A DNA stretch of 64,000 nt from Pseudomonas sp. ADAK13 (GTDB taxonomy: Bacteria > Pseudomonadota > Gammaproteobacteria > Pseudomonadales > Pseudomonadaceae): NCBI RefSeq assembly GCF_012935715.1, contig NZ_CP052860.1:6944001-7008000 (forward strand), read 5' to 3'. This document shows positions 48,702-56,688 of the stretch, piece by piece. The position numbers and the translations under genes are program-made. The notes beneath the pieces were generated by a model. That model did no database searches and was not told where the DNA came from. It saw only the letters and a list, made by a program, of their open reading frames with translations. Position 1 is the stretch's first letter; the number at the start of each line of letters is the position of its first letter.

Positions 48702-49528
48702 GCGTCTTCCCCACCCCGCCCTCTGTGGTGAAACCGCCGCCCGTCAAACGCCAGTGGTTGCCCTTCCAGGTACGCCTGTGGCTAACCTGGGGCGTGATGC
48801 TGTGCCTGTTCGCCGGGCTGTTCATGAGCTTCGACCTGCAGTTTGCGATCGTCGCGGCCAAGTGGCAGAACCTGGTGGGCCTGCACCTGTCGCCCAACGG
48901 CTTTCTGCAGGGTGCGGCGCTGACGCTGTTCCTGTGTTTCTGCTCGATCTGGCTGTCCCTGGCCCTGGGGTTTGCGACGGCCCTGGCGCGCTTGTCGAAC
49001 AGCGCGGTGGCGTTCGGGATTGCCAGTTTTTACGCCTCGTTCTTTCGCGGCACGCCGCTGCTGATCCAGATTTTGCTGATCTACCTCGGCCTGCCCCAGT
49101 TGGGCGTAGTGCCGGGCGCCATCAGCGCCGGGATCATTGCGCTGTCGTTGAACTACGGGGCGTACCTGAGCGAGATCTTTCGCGCCGGCATCATCGGAGT
49201 GTCCCAGGGCCAACGTAATGCTGCGGCGGCACTGGGCATGGGCCCGGCGGTGACGTTCTGGCAGATCGTGCTGCCCCAGGCGATGCGCACCATCATTCCA
49301 CCGACCACCAGCCAGTTCATTTCGATGCTCAAGGACTCATCGCTGGTCTCGGTCATGGGCGTCTGGGAAGTGATGTTCCTCGCGCAGTCCTACGGCCGCT
49401 CCTCATACCGCTATATCGAAATGCTCACCACCGCTGCCGTCATCTACTGGCTGCTCTCCATTGGCCTGGAACTGATCCAGGCACGCCTGGAGCGGCACTA
49501 CGGCAAGGCCTACCTTCACGGGCGATAA
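48698..49528 (+). CDS. Amino-acid ABC transporter permease (HisM/GlnP type)
   Basis: 276 residues from ATG 48698 (ATGA overlap). HisMQ-type permease with the EAA-like loop LGMGPAVTFWQIVLPQAMRTIIPP and FRGTPLLIQILLIYLGLP. The N-terminus is a 30-residue proline-rich cytoplasmic extension. No ATP-binding gene accompanies the pair in this window; the ATPase must come from elsewhere. Confidence 0.9.
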   Translation: MSVFPTPPSVVKPPPVKRQWLPFQVRLWLTWGVMLCLFAGLFMSFDLQFAIVAAKWQNLVGLHLSPNGFLQGAALTLFLCFCSIWLSLALGFATALARLSNSAVAFGIASFYASFFRGTPLLIQILLIYLGLPQLGVVPGAISAGIIALSLNYGAYLSEIFRAGIIGVSQGQRNAAAALGMGPAVTFWQIVLPQAMRTIIPPTTSQFISMLKDSSLVSVMGVWEVMFLAQSYGRSSYRYIEMLTTAAVIYWLLSIGLELIQARLERHYGKAYLHGR

Positions 49529-49553
49529 CCGCTTTTTACCTGCAGGAAGCACC

Positions 49554-50927
49554 ATGTCTGATCCAACCCCGTTGTTATTCGGCCTGTACGAACAAGCCAG
49601 TGTCGGCTGCGGCGGCGCGCCCAGCCTGTGGACTCACCCGGCGGATGAACGCCTGAGCATCAACACCCTCAAGTACTGGTCGAACCTGGCCCGCACGGCA
49701 GATGAAGCCAACCTCGACCTGATGTTCTTCGGCGATGTGCTGGGCTTCTACGATGTGTTTGGCGGGTCCGAAGCGGCGGCGTTGAAATGGGCGGTGGAAG
49801 CGCCGGCCAACGACCCGCTGACGATCATTCCCGCACTGGTGGCCCTGACCGAAAAGCTCGCCTTTGGCGTCACGGTCAGCACCACCTACGAACACCCATT
49901 CACCCACGCCCGGCGCTTCAGCACCCTGGACCATTTGTCCGATGGGCGTATCGGCTGGAATATCGTCACCTCTTACCTGTCCAGCGCCGCACGCAATTTC
50001 GGCCTGGAGCAGATGATCAAGCACGACGACCGTTACGAACGCGCCGAAGAGTTTCTCGACGTGGTGTACAAGCTCTGGGAAGGCAGTTGGGCCGATGACG
50101 CGGTGCTCGCCGACAAACTCGCACGCACCTATGCCGATGGCGCGCGTGTTCGACCGATCCAGCATGCCGGCGACCATTACCGGGTGGCTGGCCCGCACCT
50201 CACGTCACCCTCGCCGCAACGCACGCCGCTGCTGATCCAGGCGGGTTGGTCGGGCCGTGGCCGGCAGTTCGCGGCCAAACATGCAGAGCTGGTGTTTATC
50301 GCCAAATCCAACCCACTGGAGATACGCCAGGGGCTGGAAGATATCTGGCGCCAGGCCGAGGCCCGCGGGCGCAGGCAGCAAGACGTCAAATCCCTGACCG
50401 TGTTGCGCATCGTCACGGCCCCCACCGCCATCGAAGCACAAAAGAAATACGAGACCCTGCAAAGCAACTATCACCTGCAGGCGCAGTTGGTGAGCTACGC
50501 GGGCGACACCGGTATCGATATCAGCCGCTACGCCGACAGCGAAGCACTGTCCACCCACACCGAGGGCATGACCTCCTACGTGATGAAACCCGATGGCAGC
50601 GGCAAACCGCTGACCGCCGGCGAGGTCAAGCAACGCTTCGCCAACGTGACGCGGGGCAGCGACCTGATCCTGGTGGGCACGCCGGAGCAGGTGGCGGAAA
50701 AAATCGAGGAACACGCCAGAATTTCCGGCACCAGCGGCTACATGCTCAACCCGTTGATCAGCCCCGGCTCGCTGAATGACTTTGTCGAACTGGTGATCCC
50801 GGCCCTGCAAAAACGTGGGCTGTATCGCACCACGCCGCAGACCGGCACCCTGCGTTCGCGGCTCAGCGCCGAGGGCAGTGACCGCTTGCCAGCCTCGGCC
50901 CATGGGGCTTCGTTCCGCTTTGAGTAA
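49554..50927 (+). CDS. NtaA/SnaA/DszA-family FMN-dependent monooxygenase
   Basis: 457 residues of the bacterial-luciferase-like monooxygenases acting on nitrilotriacetate, dibenzothiophene and similar compounds: NLDLMFFGD, EHPFTHARRFSTLDHLSDGRIGWNIVTSYL, and QAGWSGRGRQFAAKHAE. AGGA lies upstream of the ATG, 25 bp after the permease stop. It probably oxidatively breaks the compound imported by the upstream ABC genes, using FMNH2 from an unlinked reductase. Substrate unknown. Confidence 0.88.
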   Translation: MSDPTPLLFGLYEQASVGCGGAPSLWTHPADERLSINTLKYWSNLARTADEANLDLMFFGDVLGFYDVFGGSEAAALKWAVEAPANDPLTIIPALVALTEKLAFGVTVSTTYEHPFTHARRFSTLDHLSDGRIGWNIVTSYLSSAARNFGLEQMIKHDDRYERAEEFLDVVYKLWEGSWADDAVLADKLARTYADGARVRPIQHAGDHYRVAGPHLTSPSPQRTPLLIQAGWSGRGRQFAAKHAELVFIAKSNPLEIRQGLEDIWRQAEARGRRQQDVKSLTVLRIVTAPTAIEAQKKYETLQSNYHLQAQLVSYAGDTGIDISRYADSEALSTHTEGMTSYVMKPDGSGKPLTAGEVKQRFANVTRGSDLILVGTPEQVAEKIEEHARISGTSGYMLNPLISPGSLNDFVELVIPALQKRGLYRTTPQTGTLRSRLSAEGSDRLPASAHGASFRFE

Positions 50928-51009
50928 GGTGCTCGTGGGCACTGCGTGACCTGCGCCAACAGGAACGGTAGAGTCACGCCCACGTCATGCCTGCACACGG
51001 AACCCCAGG

Positions 51010-51741
51010 ATGCCTTTCGACCCGATTTCACCGCACTACCAGCGCATTCGCGAACAAATCGCCAATGATATTGCGGCGGGTGTGCCCCAGGCCGATGAGA
51101 AATTCCCGTCCGAACGGGAGATGATCGAGCGCTTCGGCTGTACCCGGGTCACCTTGCGCCAGGCTTTGCAGCAGTTGGAAGCGGAAGGCCTGGTGTACCG
51201 GGAAAACCGTCGCGGCTGGTTTGTCAGCCCCCGGCGTATCCGCTATGACCCGACGCGCATCAGCGGTTTTATGGATTACGTAAGTGCCCAGGGCCGTACG
51301 CCCCGCACCGAATGCCTGCACGCAGAGCTGCGCCCGGCGGGCGACTGGCTGGCCAGGCGGATGGGCCTCGCCTCGGCGGATGAGCCGGTGTTTTTCCTGC
51401 AACGGCGGCGCTGGATTGACCGGCGGCCGGTGCTGCTGGAGTTCAACGCGCTGCTGGCAAGCTGGTGCCCGGGGCTGCTGGAGGCCGACTTGAATACCTC
51501 GCTGACCCAACTGCTGCGGGAGCGGTTTTCCCGAGTGCAATCGCGGTGTGAGCTGGAGATGCACATTGGCACGGTGAATGAAGAACAGGCGGAGTTGCTG
51601 CAATTGTCGCAGGGGTCCACCAGCGTGTACCTGGAACGCTTGAACTTTGGCGAGGATGACCAGCCGGTGGAGTTCGACCAGGAGTTCTGGCGCCCGGATG
51701 CGTTGTCGGTCGTGATGGAGACGCGCTACCCAGGGACGTGA
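51010..51741 (+). CDS. GntR regulator, HutC/UTRA subfamily
   Basis: 243 residues: an N-terminal winged HTH (KFPSEREMIERFGCTRVTLRQALQQLEAEGLVYRENRRGWFV) and a C-terminal UTRA ligand domain (PVFFLQRRRWIDRRPVLLEFNALL). The subfamily usually represses catabolic or uptake genes and binds GTNTANAC-type palindromes. One matching palindrome is at 41051-41062. It is 82 bp after the monooxygenase on the same strand and likely controls that operon, perhaps also the 41-kb operon. Confidence 0.88.
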   Translation: MPFDPISPHYQRIREQIANDIAAGVPQADEKFPSEREMIERFGCTRVTLRQALQQLEAEGLVYRENRRGWFVSPRRIRYDPTRISGFMDYVSAQGRTPRTECLHAELRPAGDWLARRMGLASADEPVFFLQRRRWIDRRPVLLEFNALLASWCPGLLEADLNTSLTQLLRERFSRVQSRCELEMHIGTVNEEQAELLQLSQGSTSVYLERLNFGEDDQPVEFDQEFWRPDALSVVMETRYPGT

Positions 51742-51742
51742 A

Positions 51743-51758
51743 TTTCACACCTGTGAAA
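51743..51758. promoter_or_regulatory. Perfect palindrome TTTCACA-CC-TGTGAAA upstream of the HrpK-like gene
   Basis: A 16-bp perfect dyad one base after the GntR stop codon and 91 bp before the HrpK-like start. It may be an operator for the HrpK-like gene or a hairpin ending the GntR message. No HrpL-type box (GGAACC-N15/16-CCACNNA) was found in this gap. Confidence 0.4.
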
Positions 51759-51848
51759 GCTTGTGACTTGTTGCCAATAAACCCGTTTTCACCCGCTGCC
51801 AGCCCCTAATATCGAGTCCTCGTGCGCCCCATCACATGGACTGAACCG

Positions 51849-54800
51849 ATGATCACCCGCCCCGAAAAACCCGCCTTGCCCCGCGTCGATCAACCCAAAG
51901 CGCCCGAGCGCGTTTTCGACGCCGTCCTGAACAAAGCCAAAATCCTTGCCAGTACCGGGCCGGGCGACAAAACCGTCAAGCCCGAGGACTACAAGGAAGT
52001 CACCGCCCTCCCGGCCAAACTCGACATCGACAAGCTCAAGGTCATTTCCGAAGACAAAGACGCCGGGGTGATCTACTTCGAACAGGACGGCGCCAAATAC
52101 AAGATCAGCGCCGAGGGTGCGGCCAACGCCCAGGACGGTTTCGATGTGTTGAAAAACCTGCGCTTCGGCCATGCCGTGGCCCCCGTCAACCAGGGCGGCC
52201 CCGACGAAGGCACCCCGCTGTACACCTTCCTCCAGACCCTGGCCGAAACCCAGGGCACCCCGGCCGGCAAGGCCATTGTCGAAAGCCTGAAGAACCCCGA
52301 TCAGCAACTGCTGCGCGAAGACGGCGACAGCGTACGCCTGGCCAATATCAAATCCGTGGGCAAGGCTGAAGATGGCATCCTCAAGGTCAGCCTGGAAAAC
52401 GGCAAGACCCTGGTCATCTCCGAACAGCTCACGCCCCAGGCGTTCAGTACCTACACCCAGGCCGGGGTGACCAAGCAGGCCCTCAATGAGGGCAAGGCCA
52501 AGGGCTATGAGGAAGTCACCAGCCTGCCAGGAGACCTTGATTTCAGCCAGTTGAAAGTCGTGTCCGAAGACAGCAGCGCCGGGGTGATCCTGTTCGAACA
52601 TCAGGGCCACAAGTACGCGATCAGCAAGTCCGAAGCCGACCTGCCGCAACCCGGCGCCGACCTCAGCAACCCGAACCCAAACGCCGGCGGCACCTTCTAC
52701 AACTTCCTGCATGCCGTGCACGCCAGTGAAGGCTCGCAAGCCTTCGACTACATCAAGAACGCCCAGTCCCTGCCCGGCCAGGAACTGCTGCGCAAGGACG
52801 AGGCCAGCCTGAAGCTGGGCGACATCAGCAAGGTCGACGCGCCCATGGACGGCATCCTGGTGGTCAACCAGGCCGACGGCAAATTGCTGGTGGTGTCCAA
52901 AGACATCACCCCCGAGGCCTTTGCCGCCTACACCACCAAGGGTCAAACCCTGGCCGGCATCGAAAAAGCCAAGAGCGACGGCTACACCCTCGCAGGCCCG
53001 GACGCTTACCTGGCCTCTACCGAAGACATCATGAGCGTCGGCGGCGCCGGGGATTATGGCCCGGGGCTGATCGCCTTCACCCAGCACAAGCCCGGCGGCA
53101 GCGAAGAGAAGATCGTGGTGTCGGAAGACAGCAACCCGCAGATGTTCGAACAGATTTCCGGCTACCGCAGCGACATCGCCGCGCAAACCACCGACGTCGA
53201 CAAGCTGCGCACCGACAACGGCCTGCCGCCCCTCAAGGATGTCTCCGTCGACAACCTGACCACCACCGAGAAAGATGACAGCGGCAACCCGCTGTCGGTG
53301 CAGGACCTGTCGATGAAGACCCTGGTGGACAGCTACCGCGCCGGGGTCAAGGACGGCAGCATCGGCAAGGACGACCCGCGCGCCAAGTTCCTGCGGGCGG
53401 TGGAAGCCCGGAGCATGGCCGACAACGGCATGTCGATCATTCCCGAGCACGGGTTCGGCAACCAGGGCATCGCCACCACGCCCATCGACGTGACCTCGCG
53501 GGACGTACGCGACAACATCTTCGACACCAAGGCCATCGACCAGACCATCAACGACCTGCTCGGCGACTCGACCATCCAGCACGACATCAAGGCCAACCAC
53601 GACGCGGCGCTGGGCAAGGTCGACGGCGGCCAGGCCAAGGTCGATGAGACCAGGCAGAAGCTGATCGACAGCACCTCCTCGGAGAACTTCACCAAATACA
53701 TCAAGTCCCTGCAGGACAGCGGCAAGACCGAACTGGCCACCCAGGAGATCCAGACCGCCTACACCGCGCTGGCCGACATCGACCCGGCCAAGGCCGACAG
53801 CTTCCTGCAAAACCTGCAAATCGACGGCTATACCGACGCCGTTGAAAAGCTGATGGACGACCCGACCAAGATCTCTGACGACAACACTGCGTTGGCCACC
53901 ACCGATAACACCATGGCGATCCTGTCGATGCTCAAGGGCAGCGCCGACGGCCTGCCGCGCCAGGCGCTGGGGGTGTATTCGAAGTTCGTCGACCAGCTGC
54001 TCAAGGACAAAAACGCCGCCGCCGACTTCGGCAAGGCGATGATTTCCCTCGGCGACACCTGGCAGAAAAATGGCGTGATCAGCTTCAGCGACATCGACAA
54101 GGCCGTGAGCAAGGAGATCATGCCCGGCCTCAGCGAAGAGAACCGCAGCGCGTTCGTGAAGAACCTCAACTTCCTCAAGGACAACGGCGTACTCGGCTCG
54201 GTGGGCGGCGCAATCGGCATGGGCCGTATCGTTTACCAACTCGCCGGGCAAGGCGGCAAGCTGGCGGATACGCCGATGAAGCGCCTGGGCATCGCCAACG
54301 ACTTCCTCGGCTTCCTGGGCACCGGCTCGCACTTCGCCACGCTGGGCTTGAAGGTCTACGACAAATTGCGCGGCACCAACGCCTACAAACTGATGGGCTT
54401 CGACCGCTCCCTGCCCGACCTCTGGGCCAAGCCCGGCGAGGGTTACCACGCGCTGCCCAAGGACGCCGAGGCGGTGCAGAAGAAGTACTTCGAGATCGTC
54501 GACCAGGCCATGGATGACGGCAAGGACGTGGGCAAGGCCCTCAACAGCGGCGGCTGGAGTGACGAAGGCGCGAAGAAGGTCCAGGAAGGCATCGAAAAAG
54601 GCATCGCCAGCCGGGGCGGCGTTGCCGGTGCGGGGTTTGGCGCGAAGTTCGCCAGCAGCGCGATCAAGGTGATCGGCATGGCCACCGACGTGGCGGGCGG
54701 CGTGATCAGCGTGGTGCAGGCGGCGTTTACCCTGCGTGATGGTGTGCGCGAGAAAGACCCGGTGAAAATCGCCTCCGGCTCACTGTCCATGGCCGGTGGC

Positions 54801-55319
54801 GTCAGCAGCCTGGTGGGCGCGGCAGGCGGCGTGCTGGGCACCCTGGGGGTGACCGGGCGAATCATTCCGTTCCTGGGGCCGGTGGGCTTCTTGATCTCCG
54901 GCGCGTTGTCGTTTGTCGGGGCGATCCTGAGCACGGTGCAGTCCCACAAACTGCACAAGATCTCGATGCAGAACTGGAACCAGATCCAGGACTTCAAGCA
55001 GGACGGGTTGCTCAAGCCCAACGGTGATGAGGCGTATGTGTGGTTGCAGACGTACCTGTCCGACTGGGGCCAGCGGGATGCGCCACAGGACCAGAGTATT
55101 TTTGATTTCCGCAAGGAAGAGTGGGATGCACGCTCGAGCATTCGCGGGGGCGACCATCGACGGGACCATCCGGACTTTATCGGCGACGGGAACAACCGCA
55201 ATTCAGAGGACTACAAGTACTCGCTGAAACCGTCGGAATGGACCAATGAGAACCACGACATTATCTGGCGGGTGGGGGATGGGTATGGGGGTGAGTATCA
55301 TGATGTGGATAAGCCCTGA
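51849..55319 (+). CDS. Large HrpK-like type III translocator/effector candidate
   Basis: 1156 residues from ATG 51849; a GTG at 51822 adds nine residues and neither start has a strong Shine-Dalgarno. Residues about 48-215 and 219-375 are tandem repeats of one unit (EVTALPAKLDIDKLKVISED versus EVTSLPGDLDFSQLKVVSED; LLREDGDSVRLANIKSV versus LLRKDEASLKLGDISKV), with a partial third unit at 378-440. The C-terminal third has two hydrophobic, Gly/Ala-rich stretches (about 923-965 and 975-1032) like HrpK/HrpF-type translocators. No Sec signal peptide. Assignment rests on resemblance to HrpK and on the convergent T3SS operon nearby. At 1156 residues it is longer than P. syringae HrpK1 as I recall it. 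Confidence 0.65.
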   Translation: MITRPEKPALPRVDQPKAPERVFDAVLNKAKILASTGPGDKTVKPEDYKEVTALPAKLDIDKLKVISEDKDAGVIYFEQDGAKYKISAEGAANAQDGFDVLKNLRFGHAVAPVNQGGPDEGTPLYTFLQTLAETQGTPAGKAIVESLKNPDQQLLREDGDSVRLANIKSVGKAEDGILKVSLENGKTLVISEQLTPQAFSTYTQAGVTKQALNEGKAKGYEEVTSLPGDLDFSQLKVVSEDSSAGVILFEHQGHKYAISKSEADLPQPGADLSNPNPNAGGTFYNFLHAVHASEGSQAFDYIKNAQSLPGQELLRKDEASLKLGDISKVDAPMDGILVVNQADGKLLVVSKDITPEAFAAYTTKGQTLAGIEKAKSDGYTLAGPDAYLASTEDIMSVGGAGDYGPGLIAFTQHKPGGSEEKIVVSEDSNPQMFEQISGYRSDIAAQTTDVDKLRTDNGLPPLKDVSVDNLTTTEKDDSGNPLSVQDLSMKTLVDSYRAGVKDGSIGKDDPRAKFLRAVEARSMADNGMSIIPEHGFGNQGIATTPIDVTSRDVRDNIFDTKAIDQTINDLLGDSTIQHDIKANHDAALGKVDGGQAKVDETRQKLIDSTSSENFTKYIKSLQDSGKTELATQEIQTAYTALADIDPAKADSFLQNLQIDGYTDAVEKLMDDPTKISDDNTALATTDNTMAILSMLKGSADGLPRQALGVYSKFVDQLLKDKNAAADFGKAMISLGDTWQKNGVISFSDIDKAVSKEIMPGLSEENRSAFVKNLNFLKDNGVLGSVGGAIGMGRIVYQLAGQGGKLADTPMKRLGIANDFLGFLGTGSHFATLGLKVYDKLRGTNAYKLMGFDRSLPDLWAKPGEGYHALPKDAEAVQKKYFEIVDQAMDDGKDVGKALNSGGWSDEGAKKVQEGIEKGIASRGGVAGAGFGAKFASSAIKVIGMATDVAGGVISVVQAAFTLRDGVREKDPVKIASGSLSMAGGVSSLVGAAGGVLGTLGVTGRIIPFLGPVGFLISGALSFVGAILSTVQSHKLHKISMQNWNQIQDFKQDGLLKPNGDEAYVWLQTYLSDWGQRDAPQDQSIFDFRKEEWDARSSIRGGDHRRDHPDFIGDGNNRNSEDYKYSLKPSEWTNENHDIIWRVGDGYGGEYHDVDKP

Positions 55320-55357
55320 CTTAACCTCCTGACACCCGGAAGATCGAATGTCCCAGT

Positions 55358-55443
55358 GGGCTTTCTTTGGTGAGCCTGGCTTTCGTTGGTGAGCCGCTAT
55401 TCTGTGGTGAGCCTGGCTTTCTGGGTGAGCCGCTTTTCTGTGG
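55358..55443. repeat. Half-REP tandem array (left of REPIN A)
   Basis: About five degenerate 18-19 bp units of the type GGCTTTCTGTGGTGAGC, each a truncated REP end, running into REPIN A in the opposite sense to the array on its other side. Confidence 0.8.
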
Positions 55444-55572
55444 TGAGCGGGCTTGCCCCGCGCTGGGCTGCGAAGCGGCCCTATCAAGAACACCACGTCT
55501 TTCCAGGCAAATTGGGGCGTCAGGTTTTGGGGCTGCTTCGCAGCCCAGCGCGGGGCAAGCCCGCTCACCACA
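55439..55572. repeat. REPIN A beside RAYT
   Basis: Inverted REP pair: TGTGGTGAGCGGGCTTGCCC ... GGGCAAGCCCGCTCACCACA, with CGCTGGGCTGCGAAGCGGCCC and its complement in the arms. Nearly identical to REPIN B on the other side of the RAYT gene. Confidence 0.9.
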
Positions 55573-55762
55573 GAAAGCCAGGCTCACCACAGAAAGCCCT
55601 CCTCACCAAAGAAAGCCAGGCTCACCACAGAAAGCCCTCCTCACCACAGAAAGCCAGGCTCACCACAGAAAGCCCCCTCACCACAGAAAGCCAGGCTCAC
55701 CACAGAAAGCCCCCTCATCAAAGAAAGCCCAGCTCACCACGGAAAGCCAGGCTCACCACAAC
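55564..55762. repeat. Half-REP satellite array, 11 units of 18-19 bp
   Basis: CTCACCACAGAAAGCC units start at 55564, 55583, 55602, 55621, 55640, 55659, 55677, 55696, 55714, 55733 and 55752. Linkers alternate between AGG and CTC/CCC types for most of the array, giving a dimer period of about 37 bp. The units are continuous with the right REP of REPIN A. There are no unique spacers, so it is not a CRISPR array. Confidence 0.88.
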
Positions 55763-55794
55763 AGCGCCACCAACCACACGCCTAATCCCAAGCA

Positions 55795-56253
55795 TCAGAT
55801 CCAGCAGGCATCCCAAAGCGAATAGTCGCCTACATGCTCAACCAACCCGGCGCGCAGCGGATTAGCGATGATATAGCGAGCCATTTTGCGAATGTCATCC
55901 TCTGCCCGCACAGCCCTATCGTGATAACCCGGCTGCCACACCCGCTCTTTGCTGTGACGGCGCTGATTGATGGTTAACGTGCTGCGGGATTTGGTACGGC
56001 GCACTACATCGGCCAACGTTTGTTGCTTCAGCTCGAATAACCAATGGATATGATCAGGCATGATCACCCAGGCCAGGGAGTCGACCAGCCCTGACTCTTG
56101 AGCCCGCCGGAACTCGGCAACCAGTAGACGGCCGAGGAACAAATCGTGGAACAGCCGCTGGCGGTGATGGACGACGATGGTGATGAGGTAGCTGCGCCCG
56201 GGCTCTGAGTAACGGCCCTGGCGCAAGCGATGAGATTGGGGGGTGGGGCGCAT
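55795..56253 (-). mobile_element. RAYT: REP-associated tyrosine transposase gene (TnpA_REP, Y1/HUH family)
   Basis: 152 residues from ATG 56253 (GGAG 7 nt upstream; longer frame upstream is repeat DNA). It has the HUH motif in MPDHIHWLF, an N-terminal GRYSEPGRSYLITIVVHHR, and the conserved C-terminal RYIIANPLRAGLV region with the candidate catalytic tyrosine. RAYTs are single-copy, domesticated-looking relatives of IS200/IS605 transposases that process REP hairpins. This gene is flanked on both sides by REPINs of the same class, the classic arrangement. Usual length for the family. Confidence 0.9.
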
Positions 56254-56382
56254 TCCATTGCTCCAGGAAAAGGTCCTAAAGAGCATTAACGCTAGCGTGT
56301 GGTTGCCAGTGAGCCAGTGGCACAAGGTGACTGGATATATCTGATGAGTGGGTTCATGGAACTGAGTGCCACCTCCCCTCTG

Positions 56383-56671
56383 TGGTAAGCAGGACTGTTG
56401 TGGTGGGCTGGGCTTTCTGTGGTGAGCGGGCTTTCTGTGGTGAGCGGGCTTGCCCCGCGCTGGGCTGCGAAGCGGCCCTATCAAGGACACCGCGTCTTGC
56501 CAGGCAAATTGAAGCGTCAGGTTTTGGGGCTGCTTCGCAGCCCAGCGCGGGGCAAGCCCGCTCACCACAGAAAGCCCACTCACCACAGAAAGCCCAGCTC
56601 ACCACAGAAAGCCCGCTCACCACAGAAAGCCCAGATCACTATAGGAAGCCCGCTCACCACAACAGCCCATC
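56383..56671. repeat. REPIN B with half-REP arrays on both sides
   Basis: REPIN B is 56436-56569 (TGTGGTGAGCGGGCTTGCCC and complement). About three to four half-units precede it (56383-56440) and about six CTCACCACAGAAAGCC-type units follow (56561-56671). It mirrors REPIN A across the RAYT gene. The 56254-56382 stretch between the RAYT start and this array holds no gene that I can see. Confidence 0.88.
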
Positions 56672-56688
56672 AATGCAAGACGCAGCGA

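Noticed and set aside
50998..51030. GGAACC before the GntR gene as a HrpL box
   Set aside because: No CCACNNA at the required 15-16 bp spacing. The GGAACC at the ends of the 0.8-kb elements also lacks a second half.
55564..55762. Short regular repeats as a CRISPR array
   Set aside because: Repeats are contiguous with no unique spacers, and the unit is a truncated REP end.
55320..56586. The longer upstream extension of the RAYT frame (264 residues)
   Set aside because: The extra N-terminus (repeated AHHRKP, SVVSGLAPRW) is translated REP repeat; a good GGAG and ATG occur at 56253.
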